DNA of 64,000 bases from Jejubacter sp036620675 (GCA_036620675.1 JAZHEE010000014.1); one strand, 5' to 3'. Numbered from the stretch's first letter, positions 43,136 to 52,070 are shown. Notes: a model not told the origin generated them from the letters alone. Made by a program: numbers and translations.

Positions 43136-44438
43136 ATAGCTGATGCAACACCAGGAACCAGCCATAATTGAGCGGTAGCAGCACCAGAAAGGTTACCAGC
43201 GCCAGAGCCAGGCAGAGCTTGATGCCCTGACGCGCCGGCACCCGGCCCAACGCCATAGCTACCACAATGGGCGACGCCTGATACGGCAGCAGCGGCGTTG
43301 AATACCCCAGCACCTGAATCATAATCACCGACAGCAGCGGAAAGCCGGTGGCGCTGGAAAAACTCTGGGCCAGCGTGGTATACAGCGCCGGCACGCCATT
43401 GGCGGTCATGATAAAGTTCAGCGCCGTGGTAATGCCGGTCAGCGCGGCGAAACTGGTGAAAGGACGTTCAGGATCCAACGGCATCACCTTCATCAGCCAG
43501 GCGCCAACCGCATCCCCCAGCCCGCTTTGCGTTACCGCGGCCGCCAGCCCCAGAATCCCCGCCACGTAGATACAGGTGCGCATATTCACGCCTTTGGCGA
43601 ACTCCTCGCCGTTAATAAACCCGACTCGGGGCAGCAGGGTCACACAGGCCGCAGCCAGCCCCACCCATGCCGGCCCAATGCCATGCCAGCTTTCGCTCAC
43701 CCACAAGCCCAACACTATCGCCAGCAGCAGGGCTAAACGCTTTTCCGCTATGCTGAAAGGCTCCGGCCGTACTGGTTCACGGGGAAGCCTCGGCTCGCCG
43801 GGAAACAGCCAGCTAATCAGAGCTGTCAGCACAATACCTTTCAAAATTCCCAGAACCGGGGTATGCAACAGCAGATATGGCAGATAGTTCAGATGAATGC
43901 CGTAGGCGCCTTCGGTCGCCCCGCTCATCACCAGGTTGGGAACGTTAGCCGGTAAAATAGTGGCGGAAAGCTGGAAGGTGCCAAACCCCACGGCCAGCGC
44001 CAGGCCGAACCAGCCGCGGCTTCCTTCCTGAATACCCACTCGCTTCGCCATGGCGCCCACCACCGGCATCAGCAGCGCGATACGCCCCATGTTAGAAGGC
44101 ATGACAAACGCCAGCGCATAACTCAGCACCACCACGCTTGCCACCAGTTGCCACCAGCGCCCGGTCAGGCGAGCGGAAAGCATGGCCGCGGCCCGGTCGG
44201 CCAGCCCGGTTTTGCGGATGGCGACGCCCAATACAAATCCGCTGAAAACCAGCCAGAAAGCGGAGGAGGCGAAACCGCTGAACAGCGTTTGCGCAGGCAC
44301 GATATGGCCCATCATGGCGACCGCGAAAAACAGCAGCGCCGTCAGAAACTCCGGCAACGCCGAGGTCGCCCACAGAATGAGCGTGACGACAATCAGCAAC
44401 GTCGGCCAGAATAGCGGATGGATCAGTATTTCGGACAT
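43134..44438 (-). CDS. SLC13/DASS-type anion permease
   Basis: Integral membrane transporter of 434 residues with about 11-12 hydrophobic segments. The arrangement resembles the divalent anion:Na+ symporter / ArsB superfamily: an N-terminal half with SGFVLGVAIRKTGLADRAA, a re-entrant-type segment FQLSATILPANVPNLVMSGA, and in the second half FIMTANGVPALYTTLAQ and a late PLLPYQASPIVVAM, the place of the SNT-like motif. The substrate (a dicarboxylate, citrate, tartrate or sulfate) cannot be assigned. E. coli K-12 has no such gene between tpiA and cdh as far as I recall, so it is an accessory insertion with native-looking base composition. Confidence 0.85.
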   Translation of the reverse strand: MSEILIHPLFWPTLLIVVTLILWATSALPEFLTALLFFAVAMMGHIVPAQTLFSGFASSAFWLVFSGFVLGVAIRKTGLADRAAAMLSARLTGRWWQLVASVVVLSYALAFVMPSNMGRIALLMPVVGAMAKRVGIQEGSRGWFGLALAVGFGTFQLSATILPANVPNLVMSGATEGAYGIHLNYLPYLLLHTPVLGILKGIVLTALISWLFPGEPRLPREPVRPEPFSIAEKRLALLLAIVLGLWVSESWHGIGPAWVGLAAACVTLLPRVGFINGEEFAKGVNMRTCIYVAGILGLAAAVTQSGLGDAVGAWLMKVMPLDPERPFTSFAALTGITTALNFIMTANGVPALYTTLAQSFSSATGFPLLSVIMIQVLGYSTPLLPYQASPIVVAMALGRVPARQGIKLCLALALVTFLVLLPLNYGWFLVLHQL

Positions 44439-44520
44439 GCCTGTCTCCTGTTTAAAAACCCGGCAAGTCTACGGCGACGAATTCGCTGAGTAAACCCGGA
44501 AAAACCGGTCATCAGTCACT

Positions 44521-45252
44521 CTACTGCCTCAGAATCCGACAGCCGTGGTCCTGAATTTCCTCTGATGAAGCCAGATTCAGGCGCAGCAACTGACGTTCGG
44601 TAGCCAGCAGGACGAAATCCCCGTCGGGAAGCGGCACCATAGCCAGTCCATAGCGCCCCATATGCGCGCGAGCGCCGGGCACTTCATCCGCCAGCAGGCG
44701 GAACGGGCTCTTCCTGCGCAATTCATCGGCGCCAATCCGGCGTGCTATATAGCGATGCCCGTTAATATGTTCACGCAAAGGCTGCCAGCGCGCTCCCACG
44801 TGAATAGCGCTACGATCAAGCTGTTCCCTGACTTGCCGGCGCAGACAAGAGATATGAATATGCAGGTGATTCTGAGTACGACCTGCCCGGGAGTTGACCG
44901 TGAGCGCGATTGCGCCATCCGGCACTGGCGCACCGAGCTTCACGCTCATCAAATCACGGGCCTGCCATGCCAGCCAGAAATAGTCTGGCGTTGAGGCGTC
45001 CAGCAGCATCGGACTCTCGATGCCGTTAATTTTGATGACCGGAAGCAGCAGGTACTGCAATGGGCCATTGCGATCCTTAAGAACAGCCGCGTCCCGCGAG
45101 ACCCGGGTGCAGGGGGCAGGATCGCCCTGACGCCAGCCTGGCAGGCACTGTTCCAGAACGATATGGCGCAACGCATCCGGATGCCCGACCAGATGAACAT
45201 AACCGGCAACGGCCAGCAGCGCCAGGGGGATTATCAGTAACAGACGTCGCAC
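44521..45252 (-). CDS. cdh: CDP-diacylglycerol pyrophosphatase Cdh
   Basis: Hydrolyses CDP-diacylglycerol to phosphatidate and CMP; inner-membrane protein with the active domain outside the cytoplasm. 243 residues (E. coli 251). One N-terminal membrane anchor (LLLIIPLALLAVAGYVHLVG), then the HIT-like active site QNHLHIHISCLRRQV and the conserved DYFWLAWQARDLM. Lies between the permease and sbp, on the same strand. Confidence 0.93.
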   Translation of the reverse strand: MRRLLLIIPLALLAVAGYVHLVGHPDALRHIVLEQCLPGWRQGDPAPCTRVSRDAAVLKDRNGPLQYLLLPVIKINGIESPMLLDASTPDYFWLAWQARDLMSVKLGAPVPDGAIALTVNSRAGRTQNHLHIHISCLRRQVREQLDRSAIHVGARWQPLREHINGHRYIARRIGADELRRKSPFRLLADEVPGARAHMGRYGLAMVPLPDGDFVLLATERQLLRLNLASSEEIQDHGCRILRQ

Positions 45253-45302
45253 GCGTTTCTCCTGCTTTCGGGAACAGGCAGCGTAGCGTAAACGGCGGAA
45301 AT

Positions 45303-45324
45303 AAAAAACGGCCCCGCAGGGCCG
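45303..45324 (-). terminator. Terminator after sbp
   Basis: On the minus strand CGGCCC-TGCG-GGGCCG then TTTTTT, six nt after the sbp stop. Confidence 0.92.
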
Positions 45325-45329
45325 CTCCG

Positions 45330-46433
45330 TTAGCGTCGGCTAATCTGATCGAAGATACCGCCGCTGGCAAAGTGAGTCTTCTGGGCTTCAGCCCAGCCGC
45401 CCGCCAGTTCATCCACGGTATAGAGCTTCAGTTTCGGGAATTGCGTCGCGTATTTCTTCGCCACTTCCTCATCCCGCGGCCGGTAGAAGTTTTGCGCCGC
45501 AATCTCCTGCCCCTGGGGTGAATAGAGATACTTCAGATACGCTTCCGCCACCGGTCGGGTCTCTTTCTTATCGACCACCCGATCCACTACCGAAACGGAA
45601 GGCTCAGCCAGAATGGATTCGCCTGGGGTGACAATCTCAAACTTTCCCTTACCCAGTTTTTTGGTGGCCAGCAGCGCTTCGTTTTCCCATGCGATTAATA
45701 CATCGCCAATGCCCCGCTCCACAAAAGTGTTGGTGGCACCGCGAGCGCCGGAATCAAGCACCTCCACATTCTTGTACAACGCTTTCACGAACTCCTGCGC
45801 CTTCGCTTTATCGTTGTTATTGTGGTGCAGCGCATAGCCCCAGGCGGCCAGATAGTTCCAGCGCGCACCGCCGGAGCTCTTCGGATTCGGGGTGATCACA
45901 GAAACACCGGGCTTAATCAGATCGTTCCAGTCGTGGATCTGTTTCGGGTTACCTTTACGCACCAGGAACACAATAGTCGAGGTATAGGGCGCCGAGTTAT
46001 TCGGCAGGCGCTTCATCCAGGCCTTATCGATCCGCCCGCGCCGGGCAATCGCATCGACGTCGTAAGCCAATGCCAGCGTCACCACATCAGCCTCAATGCC
46101 GTTGATTACCGAAGTCGCCTGCTTACCGGATCCACCATGGGACTGGCGAATCACCACGTTATCTCCCGTTTCCTGTTTCCAGTGAGCCGCGAAAGCTTTG
46201 TTATAGGCTTCATACAGTTCGCGGGTGGGATCGTAAGAGACATTCAGCAACTGGACATCCTTCGCCAGCGCGCCCGTTGATGCCAGTAACAGCGTGAGTC
46301 CGACACCCCATTTATGCCCGTTGCCGGAAGGCGGCAAGCGAGTGAGTCCCCGGGAGCATAGCCGTACTATGTGACCGGGGTGAATGAATGTAGCCAACGC
46401 ACCTGCCGCCTGAAGTATAAAGGGGATATTCAT
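45330..46433 (-). CDS. sbp: Periplasmic sulfate-binding protein Sbp with a repeat-derived N-terminal insertion
   Basis: Periplasmic receptor delivering sulfate to the CysTWA transporter. From [23 protein letters not shown] onward it matches E. coli Sbp (329 residues), including [56 protein letters not shown] and the C-terminal FDQISRR. Between codon 2 and codon 3 of the normal signal peptide, 114 bp of a palindromic repeat are inserted in frame, adding 38 residues (starting [14 protein letters not shown]) and giving 367 residues. The normal hydrophobic core and ALA cleavage site are intact, so export may still work with a long n-region; alternatively an in-frame TTG near the end of the insert, with GGGGA upstream, could restart translation. 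Sequencing error is unlikely to produce this. Confidence 0.9.
   Translation of the reverse strand: MNIPFILQAAGALATFIHPGHIVRLCSRGLTRLPPSGNGHKWGVGLTLLLASTGALAKDVQLLNVSYDPTRELYEAYNKAFAAHWKQETGDNVVIRQSHGGSGKQATSVINGIEADVVTLALAYDVDAIARRGRIDKAWMKRLPNNSAPYTSTIVFLVRKGNPKQIHDWNDLIKPGVSVITPNPKSSGGARWNYLAAWGYALHHNNNDKAKAQEFVKALYKNVEVLDSGARGATNTFVERGIGDVLIAWENEALLATKKLGKGKFEIVTPGESILAEPSVSVVDRVVDKKETRPVAEAYLKYLYSPQGQEIAAQNFYRPRDEEVAKKYATQFPKLKLYTVDELAGGWAEAQKTHFASGGIFDQISRR
46314..46427 (-). repeat. Palindromic repeat copy inserted in frame in sbp
   Basis: 114 bp, exactly 38 codons. It shares long blocks with the intergenic copy at 57531-57728: GCAGGTGCGTTGGCTACATT, ACCCCGGTCACATAGTACGG and CTTGCCGCCTTCC. 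It has the same order but lacks a central ~80 bp. Contains the hairpin at 46348-46380, imperfect here. Confidence 0.9.
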
Positions 46434-46546
46434 TATTCGCTCTCATCGTCGTTATTCGGGGCATAACCGAAGCCTGCCAGAAAGCGATTGATTGATTAAA
46501 GAATAAAAAAAGATTGGCTATAACTTTGAAGCATAAAAATCGTCAG

Positions 46547-46573
46547 TAAAAAGGCCGCTATCATAGCGGCCTC
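46547..46573 (-). terminator. Terminator after pfkA
   Basis: On the minus strand GGCCGCTA-TGA-TAGCGGCC then TTTTTAC, 23 nt after the pfkA stop. Confidence 0.9.
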
Positions 46574-46595
46574 TCGCAATACTCTGCCAAACGGC

Positions 46596-47558
46596 TCAGT
46601 ACAGCTTTTTAGCGCAGTCCATCCAGTCACTTTTGAATGGACGCTTCATGTTCTCGATAGCGTCGATAATATCATGGTGCACCAGTTTCTCATTCTGGAT
46701 GCCGACACAGCGACCGCCGAACCCCTGCAGTAACAGTTCAATCGAGTAAGCGCCCATACGCGAGGCCAGAATACGGTCGTAAGGGCACGGAGAACCGCCG
46801 CGCTGAATGTGACCCAGAACGGTGGCACGGGTTTCACGCTTCGTTTCGTCCTCAATGTACTTCGCCAGCTCATCAACATCGCAGATGTGTTCAGTAATCG
46901 CCACGATGGCGTGTTTTTTGCCTTTGGCGATACCGGCTTTGATTTCCGCGACCAGATCTTCACGCTTAAATTCCACTTCCGGAACCACGATGAATTCGCA
47001 GCCACCGGCAATCGCCGCCGCCAGGGTCAGATCGCCGCAATAACGGCCCATCACTTCGACTATCGAGATACGCTGGTGGGAAGAGGACGTATCACGCAGG
47101 CGGTCAATCGCTTCAACGACGGTGCCCAGCGCGGTAAAGAAACCGATGGTGTAGTCAGTACCTTTAATATCATTGTCGATGGTGCCCGGCAGACCGATGC
47201 AGGGGAACCCCATTTCGGTCAGGCGCTTAGCCCCCATGTAGGAACCGTCGCCCCCAATCACCACCAGCGCATCCAGGCCGCGTTTTTTCATGTTCTCGAT
47301 AGCGACGTTGCGAATGTGCTCTTCGCGGAATTCAGGGAAGCGAGCGGACCCCAGGAAAGTACCGCCGCGGTTAATCATGTCAGAAACGCTGTAACGATCC
47401 AGGCTGATCATCCGGTCTTCGTACAGGCCAAGATAGCCATCGTAAACGCCAAAGACTTCGAGCCCTTCCGTCAGCGCGGCACGAACCACGCCACGAATCG
47501 CAGCGTTCATGCCAGGCGCGTCACCGCCACTCGTCAATACACCGATTTTCTTAATCAT
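46596..47558 (-). CDS. pfkA: 6-phosphofructokinase I PfkA
   Basis: Allosteric ATP-dependent kinase committing fructose-6-phosphate to glycolysis. 320 residues from [16 protein letters not shown], the E. coli length. ATP site [13 protein letters not shown] and [12 protein letters not shown]; catalytic Asp in [16 protein letters not shown]; effector and subunit contacts include [13 protein letters not shown] and [14 protein letters not shown]. The open frame extends 25 codons upstream but the conserved start is clear. Between sbp and fieF as in E. coli. Confidence 0.98.
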   Translation of the reverse strand: MIKKIGVLTSGGDAPGMNAAIRGVVRAALTEGLEVFGVYDGYLGLYEDRMISLDRYSVSDMINRGGTFLGSARFPEFREEHIRNVAIENMKKRGLDALVVIGGDGSYMGAKRLTEMGFPCIGLPGTIDNDIKGTDYTIGFFTALGTVVEAIDRLRDTSSSHQRISIVEVMGRYCGDLTLAAAIAGGCEFIVVPEVEFKREDLVAEIKAGIAKGKKHAIVAITEHICDVDELAKYIEDETKRETRATVLGHIQRGGSPCPYDRILASRMGAYSIELLLQGFGGRCVGIQNEKLVHHDIIDAIENMKRPFKSDWMDCAKKLY

Positions 47559-47731
47559 GACTACCTCTGAACTTAGAATGCTAATTAATCCCGTTGCCGG
47601 AGACCGTACGGTGACCCCGCAATGATCAACCACGATGCTACAGATAGTATACCAGTTGCCGCTTGCTGAATTGATTCAGGTCAGGCCATATGGCGGTAAT
47701 TTATACGAAAAAACGCCTTTATAAACCTTTT

Positions 47732-48625
47732 TTAGTCCTTTCGTTGCGGTTCTGGTACTACCGAGCAGGGATCCTGATGAATGATCACGTCAGATCCCGG
47801 AAAACGCTGCAAAATTGCCAGCTCTACGCGATCGGCAAGCCGATGCGCCTCTACAAGCGGCAAACGGTCATCCATTTCCAGATGGAGCTGAATAAAGCGG
47901 GTCGGCCCTGACTGCCGCGTTCGGAAATCATGTGCGCCACGAATACCCGGACAGCCGTGGACAATCTCTTCGATCGCCTGAAGCTCCTCTTCCGGCAGCG
48001 CACGATCGAGCAGTGACTGTACCGCTTCATAACCCATGCGCAGGGCGCTATACAAAATATAGATGCCAATTCCCAGAGCAAACAGGGAATCTGCCCGATG
48101 CCATCCAAACCAGGACAGGCCAAGTGCCACCAGGATGGCTCCGTTCATCATGACGTCAGACTGATAGTGAAGCATATCGGCGCGTACCGCCTGACTACCG
48201 GTACGGCGAACCACCCAGCGCTGGAAGGTGACCAACACCAGCGTACTGACCAGCGCCACTACGGTCACGATAATACCCACCAGCGGCTGATTCATCGCTA
48301 CCGGCTGCGCCAGGTGCTGAATACCGGTCAGCACCAGAAACAGCGCTGAACCACAGATAAACATGCTTTGTGCCAGCGCTGCCAGCGACTCCGCCTTCCC
48401 GTGACCGAAAGTGTGCTCTTCGTCAGCGGGCTGAAGCGAATACCGCACCACCAGCAGATTAGTCAGCGATGCACCAATATCCACCAGGGAATCCACCAGC
48501 GCCGCCAGGATACTGACCGATCCGGTATACCACCAGGCGAAAATTTTAATCAGCAACAGCAACGACGCCATCACCGTCGCCGCTACAGCTGCCCGGCTTA
48601 CCAGCCGCCCATACTGTTGATTCAT
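47732..48625 (-). CDS. fieF: Cation efflux pump FieF (CDF family)
   Basis: Proton-coupled inner-membrane exporter of Zn2+, Fe2+ and Cd2+. 297 residues (E. coli 300). Six membrane helices; the transport site aspartates and histidine appear in [15 protein letters not shown] and [11 protein letters not shown]. The C-terminal cytoplasmic domain has [24 protein letters not shown] and [11 protein letters not shown]. The promoter must lie in the 110-bp gap up to the prophage remnant border, so the phage integration may have altered its upstream region. Confidence 0.96.
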   Translation of the reverse strand: MNQQYGRLVSRAAVAATVMASLLLLIKIFAWWYTGSVSILAALVDSLVDIGASLTNLLVVRYSLQPADEEHTFGHGKAESLAALAQSMFICGSALFLVLTGIQHLAQPVAMNQPLVGIIVTVVALVSTLVLVTFQRWVVRRTGSQAVRADMLHYQSDVMMNGAILVALGLSWFGWHRADSLFALGIGIYILYSALRMGYEAVQSLLDRALPEEELQAIEEIVHGCPGIRGAHDFRTRQSGPTRFIQLHLEMDDRLPLVEAHRLADRVELAILQRFPGSDVIIHQDPCSVVPEPQRKD

Positions 48626-48736
48626 AACCCTTCCTCTGCGTAATCGCGGCTAGTATAGCGAACAGGTTCGCGGCAGGGAGTGAAAATTTCATTTACAGGG
48701 CAGCGGCGACCACATAGCACCGCACTGACTCGTCGG

Positions 48737-49054
48737 TTAGGGCGCAATTTCCAGCGCGCCAGCGACATCACCAGCATCAAGACGCCACAGCATGACGGTC
48801 ATTACAATGTCATCCTGCGCACCACGGCCATCAACAAGCACACCGGCGACCCACGGCGCATAGAACGGCAGTAGCTCGCGCTTTTTCGCGGCTTTCAGTT
48901 CGTTTGAACGGATGTTTTTTAACGTGCGGCAGTCTTCAGCCAGCTTTACCAGCATCTGCTCGTAGGCGGTTGCATGGCGCAGCGGGGCTTGTTCCCGCTG
49001 CGCAACTTGAGAGGCCGAGACCCGCATCATGTGACGCTGTGCGGGGCTCGTCAT
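48737..49054 (-). pseudogene. P2 gpM-like terminase small subunit, 3'-truncated
   Basis: MTSPAQRHMMRVSASQVAQ, LRHATAYEQMLVKLAEDCR, LKAAKKRELLPFYAPWV and AQDDIVMTVMLWRLDAGD follow phage P2 gpM closely. The match stops after ALEIA, where a stop codon arises at the junction with host DNA: 105 residues against roughly 250 in P2. The start is intact, four nt after the frame of N ends. Not expected to function without the rest of the packaging machinery. Confidence 0.88.
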
Positions 49055-49058
49055 GGGC

Positions 49059-49340
49059 TTACTCTCCGCCTTCCGGTACTTCTGGTTCGGTGAAATCACC
49101 CTAGGTGATGTTTTCCAGCAGGCACCTGGCGGCATATGCTTCGACCACATAGTCGATGTTCATCGACTCATCGTTTTCCACGCGGTCTTTTTTCGGGTTC
49201 TCATCAATGCTGCGGCGGTGGCTCTCATCCATGAAGTAGACAGAGAAGTTTTCCAGCGTGGTGACTAACACCGCATTCGCCAGGAAGTACGGCACGCGCA
49301 CGGCTGGCAGGTTACCGATGCTCTTCTGGCTGATGATGAT
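49059..49340 (-). pseudogene. P2 gpN-like major capsid protein, C-terminal fragment with nonsense codon
   Basis: The translated strand shows NLPAVRVPYFLANAVLVTT, LENFSVYFMDESHRRSID and ENPKKDRVENDES, resembling the last ~90 residues of P2 gpN. A TAG at 49103-49101 interrupts ENIT-stop-GDFTEPEVPEGGE, whose natural stop is at 49059 just before gpM. The upstream part of the gene is missing; the break with the portal fragment is near 49330-49345. Confidence 0.8.
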
Positions 49341-50130
49341 AAGCGCAACGTACTCGCGAGCACCTACATTCCGCACCCGCTGCTGTCACGGCAGGATTTC
49401 AGCCGCTTTGCGCTCGACTATCTGGTTTTTGGTAACGCCTTGCTTGAGCAGCGCCACAGCATCACCGGCCAGTTAATCAAACTGCTGGCCTCACCAGCCA
49501 AACACACCCGACGTGGGGGCGATGATTCGATTTTCTGGTTTGTGGAAAACTTCACGCTGCCGCATGAGTTCGCGCCTGATACCGTGTTTCACCTGCTGGA
49601 GCCCGACATTAATCAGGGGCCTGCCCGAATATCTCAGCGCACTTAATTCCGCCTGGCTGAATGAACCCGCGACGCTGTTCCGCCGCAAGTATTATCAGAA
49701 CGGCGCGCATGCGGTACATCATGTGTATGTGACCGACCCGGCGCAGAGTGCGGCCGACATCGAATCGCTGCGCGAGGCGATGCGCAACTCGAAAGGGCTC
49801 GGCAACTTTAAGAACCTGTTTTTCTACGCTCCGGGCGGAAAACCGGACGGCATAAAAATCGTGCCACCGAGCGAGGTCGCCACAAAGGATAACTTTTTCA
49901 ACATCAAGAAAGCCAGCGCCGCCGACCTGATGGACGCGCACCGCGTACCGTTCCAGCTTATGGGCGGTAAGCCCGAGAATATCGGCTCACTCGGTGACGT
50001 TGAAAAGGTGGCAAAGGTATTCGTGCGTAACGAACTGTCGCCCCTGCAAGACAGATTCAGGGAGGTAAACGACTGGCTCAGCATGGAGGTCATCAGGTTC
50101 AAAGACTACGCCCTCGACAACCCGGAATAA
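49330..50130 (+). pseudogene. P2 gpQ-like portal protein, 5'-truncated and frameshifted
   Basis: First part in one frame: ASTYIPHPLLSRQDFSRFAL, FGNALLEQRHSITGQLIKLL and FHLLEPDINQ; then about 49612 the frame changes and GLPEYLSALNSAWLNEPATL, RRKYYQNGAHAVHHVYVTD, FNIKKASAADLMDAHRVPFQ and GDVEKVAKVFVRNELSPLQD continue to the natural stop. Compared with P2, a few residues (ELY) are lost at the frameshift. About the first 75-100 residues are missing. The deletion junction with the capsid fragment lies at its 5' end. Confidence 0.88.
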
Positions 50131-50139
50131 CTCCCCCTC

Positions 50140-50163
50140 AAGCCGCCAGCATGGCGGCTTTTT
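50140..50163 (+). terminator. Terminator after the portal pseudogene
   Basis: AAGCCGCC-AGCA-TGGCGGCTTTTT, ten nt after the portal stop. Confidence 0.88.
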
Positions 50164-50308
50164 CATACCCCGTTACCATCACACCTCAGACGCGCCACGC
50201 GCGCACCACCGCGCCAGACCACCAAACGAGCCGACAACAATCACGACAGCGCCATCACGACGCGCTCAGACAATAATTTTTAATATTACGCACCACCGCT
50301 GGCGTGCA

Positions 50309-50327
50309 ATGCTTTCCCCGTCACGCC
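50309..50327. other. Relic of a P2-type cos site
   Basis: TGCTTTCCCCGTCACGCC at 50310-50327 is the complement of the P2 cohesive end (GGCGAGGCGGGGAAAGCA) apart from two or three changes in the middle. Its position just beyond the portal gene is where cos lies in P2. The P2 sequence is from memory. The surrounding 50164-50500 has no gene. Confidence 0.72.
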
Positions 50328-50510
50328 GGCCCGCTTTATGGGTCGGTTTTAATGCAGTTGCATAACCACTCTGGAGCCGCGCCAGCTCTGGCGGCGCACG
50401 ACAAGAACTGGCAACCTCGACGCATGCAAAACAATGCACCCGATGCATGCACGGCTAAAAAACGAGGAAATCGCAGAAAAATGGCGTAAAAGACCGGCCT
50501 ATGCGAGCCA

Positions 50511-50849
50511 CTAAAAATGCGACAACTCAACGGAGTAACCGTTATCTGCCATATATTGAATCAGCCGCTCTTTCACGGCGTTCAGCCACCCCTGCACCGT
50601 CATATTCCACCCCTCGGGAGCAAAATCATATCGGTAACGCTCTGAAAATATCTGAACACCGTCAGGTCGCGACTCTATCTCTATTAGATTCGCCAGCAGC
50701 ATTCTGAGGTTAAATTCTGGTGAAGTGGTGAGATATTCATTCAGCAAATTATCAAAATCACAATCCGCATCAAAAATATCACAATCCTGACCAAAGTAGA
50801 CCACGACAAGATTGTCCATTTCACATGGTTTAGTTATATCTGTATCCAC
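50511..50849 (-). CDS. Acidic small protein, probable immunity partner of the RNase A-like toxin
   Basis: Not recognised by family. 112 residues, strongly acidic in the first half (FGQDCDIFDADCDFDNLLNEY), without signal peptide or membrane segment, followed by LRMLLANLIEIE, YRYDFAPEGWNMTVQGW and a C-terminal MADNGYSVELSHF. It starts ten nt after the toxin stop on the same strand. Position, size and charge are those of immunity proteins that cap basic ribonuclease toxins. Higher A/T content than the chromosome. The function is inferred from context only. Confidence 0.75.
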   Translation of the reverse strand: MDTDITKPCEMDNLVVVYFGQDCDIFDADCDFDNLLNEYLTTSPEFNLRMLLANLIEIESRPDGVQIFSERYRYDFAPEGWNMTVQGWLNAVKERLIQYMADNGYSVELSHF

Positions 50850-50859
50850 GCCCCCTCCC

Positions 50860-51672
50860 CTATGGCATCGGAAATGCCGTCACAATGTAATAAAGCTTAC
50901 CACTATATGTTGTTGGCCTGATAACCAGTCGCACTGAATAAGCCTTTTGTACTGAATCGCCCCCTTTTTCAATATAATAACCCACAGGCACACTAAATCT
51001 ATGCGTATAAACTAATGTAGTGCGCGCATGAGAGTATTTTAGCGCCGATTTAATCTGATTTTTTTTAACGGAAAATACTTCTGAAACGACCAGCTCAGCT
51101 TGTCTAAGATTAAAAAAAGAGCCAGATACTTTAATTCGCGGCTCCATAAAGCGGGCTTTCAATTGTTCCGGCGTTCGCCCCACATGCCGTGCGATCGTGT
51201 GCCCCAACCTACCGCCTTCATGATCCAGCAAGCGAATTCGCCCCGAGTAGACCGCACCAACCCGCGCAGCTCCGGCAGCTCCCGCAAACGCAAACGGCAC
51301 TGCGATATCAACTGTCACGCCTACCTTATAGGCCGTGTCGGCACTCGCACCAAGCTCTCCTGCTGCCATTTCCGCAAGCTGTGCAGTAGCGGTAGACGCC
51401 TGTCGCCCGGTAATAACCTGTTTAAACGCCGTCGTAATGGTATCAAGGCTATGAGACCCAACAACCACGCACCCGGCCTTAGATAACATCGTTGGTTCAG
51501 GAACCACGCACAGAACGCCCGCCCCGAACGTTTCAACGACGCCGCTAATCACGCCAAACCCACCCCATATCCGGTTACTCATTACCTCACCTTCGCTGAC
51601 AGTCTTACCTCGCAAAATAGCTGCCATCTGAACGGGTGATATCGTGATGGTAAGTCCTTCTTCGTTATGCAT
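50860..51672 (-). CDS. RNase A-like (CdiA-CT type) toxin in a phage cargo position
   Basis: 270 residues. The C-terminal ~120 residues look like the bacterial CdiA-CT RNase A domain: DHEGGRLGHTIARHVGRTPE (His158 or His163, then Arg174), SFFNLRQAELVVSEVF, NQIKSALK, and the closing YYIVTAFP with Thr265. In the Yersinia kristensenii CdiA toxin, His, Arg, Thr and Tyr form the active site; here Phe267 takes the likely Tyr place. Residues 1-145 are not an FHA or two-partner domain; they are Gly/Ala/Val-rich with hydrophobic stretches (GGFGVISGVVETFGAGVLCV; VDIAVPFAFAGAAGAARVGA). No signal peptide. A GGAG lies eight nt upstream. The delivery route is unknown: phage cargo, type VI export or intracellular action are all open. 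Confidence 0.85.
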   Translation of the reverse strand: MHNEEGLTITISPVQMAAILRGKTVSEGEVMSNRIWGGFGVISGVVETFGAGVLCVVPEPTMLSKAGCVVVGSHSLDTITTAFKQVITGRQASTATAQLAEMAAGELGASADTAYKVGVTVDIAVPFAFAGAAGAARVGAVYSGRIRLLDHEGGRLGHTIARHVGRTPEQLKARFMEPRIKVSGSFFNLRQAELVVSEVFSVKKNQIKSALKYSHARTTLVYTHRFSVPVGYYIEKGGDSVQKAYSVRLVIRPTTYSGKLYYIVTAFPMP

Positions 51673-51824
51673 AAAATCTCCTTTTTCTCGCTCGGAGATT
51701 AATACCAGGATTATTGCTTGTCACGGACAGGGTCAATAATCACTCACCAGGTTAACGCCTCGCCGGGCTCATTATTCAACCCCGCCAGCACTGAAAGTAA
51801 GTTTCATTACTGTCGGGGTTCCGA

Positions 51825-52070
51825 TTATCGACAACGCGGCGGCGACTGATATGGCGATATTTTCGGGCCTCTCGCTGGAAAGAATAGCCCACAACAAAGC
51901 TCAGACACCCAGCCCGCATTATCCCTGACAATTTCAGCGCATCCGCCCCGGTCGTCGCCAGTCATATTCTCGTTAATCATAATTTGCTGCAACCAATGAA
52001 TAATTGCCATCATTTTCAGGTTATTCGATGGATATCGCGGCAGTAATGGCGGCATTTTATGGTGTATCAT
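51825..52070 (-). CDS. Small protein of the prophage early region, unknown
   Basis: 81 residues from the ATG at 52070 (MIHHKMPPLLPRYPSNNLKM), with a GGGAGG nine nt upstream inside the preceding gene. ATG overlaps that gene's TGA (ATGA), strong evidence that both are translated. Features: MAIIHWLQQIMINENMTGDD, then CAEIVRDNAGWVSELCCGLF. Resembles short uncharacterised proteins of P2-like phages by style only. Followed by about 150 bp without genes up to the toxin. Confidence 0.6.
   Translation of the reverse strand: MIHHKMPPLLPRYPSNNLKMMAIIHWLQQIMINENMTGDDRGGCAEIVRDNAGWVSELCCGLFFPARGPKISPYQSPPRCR

Noticed and set aside
45330..46313. sbp as a pseudogene
   Set aside because: The reading frame is intact through the repeat insertion and the mature protein is fully conserved, so it is kept as coding.
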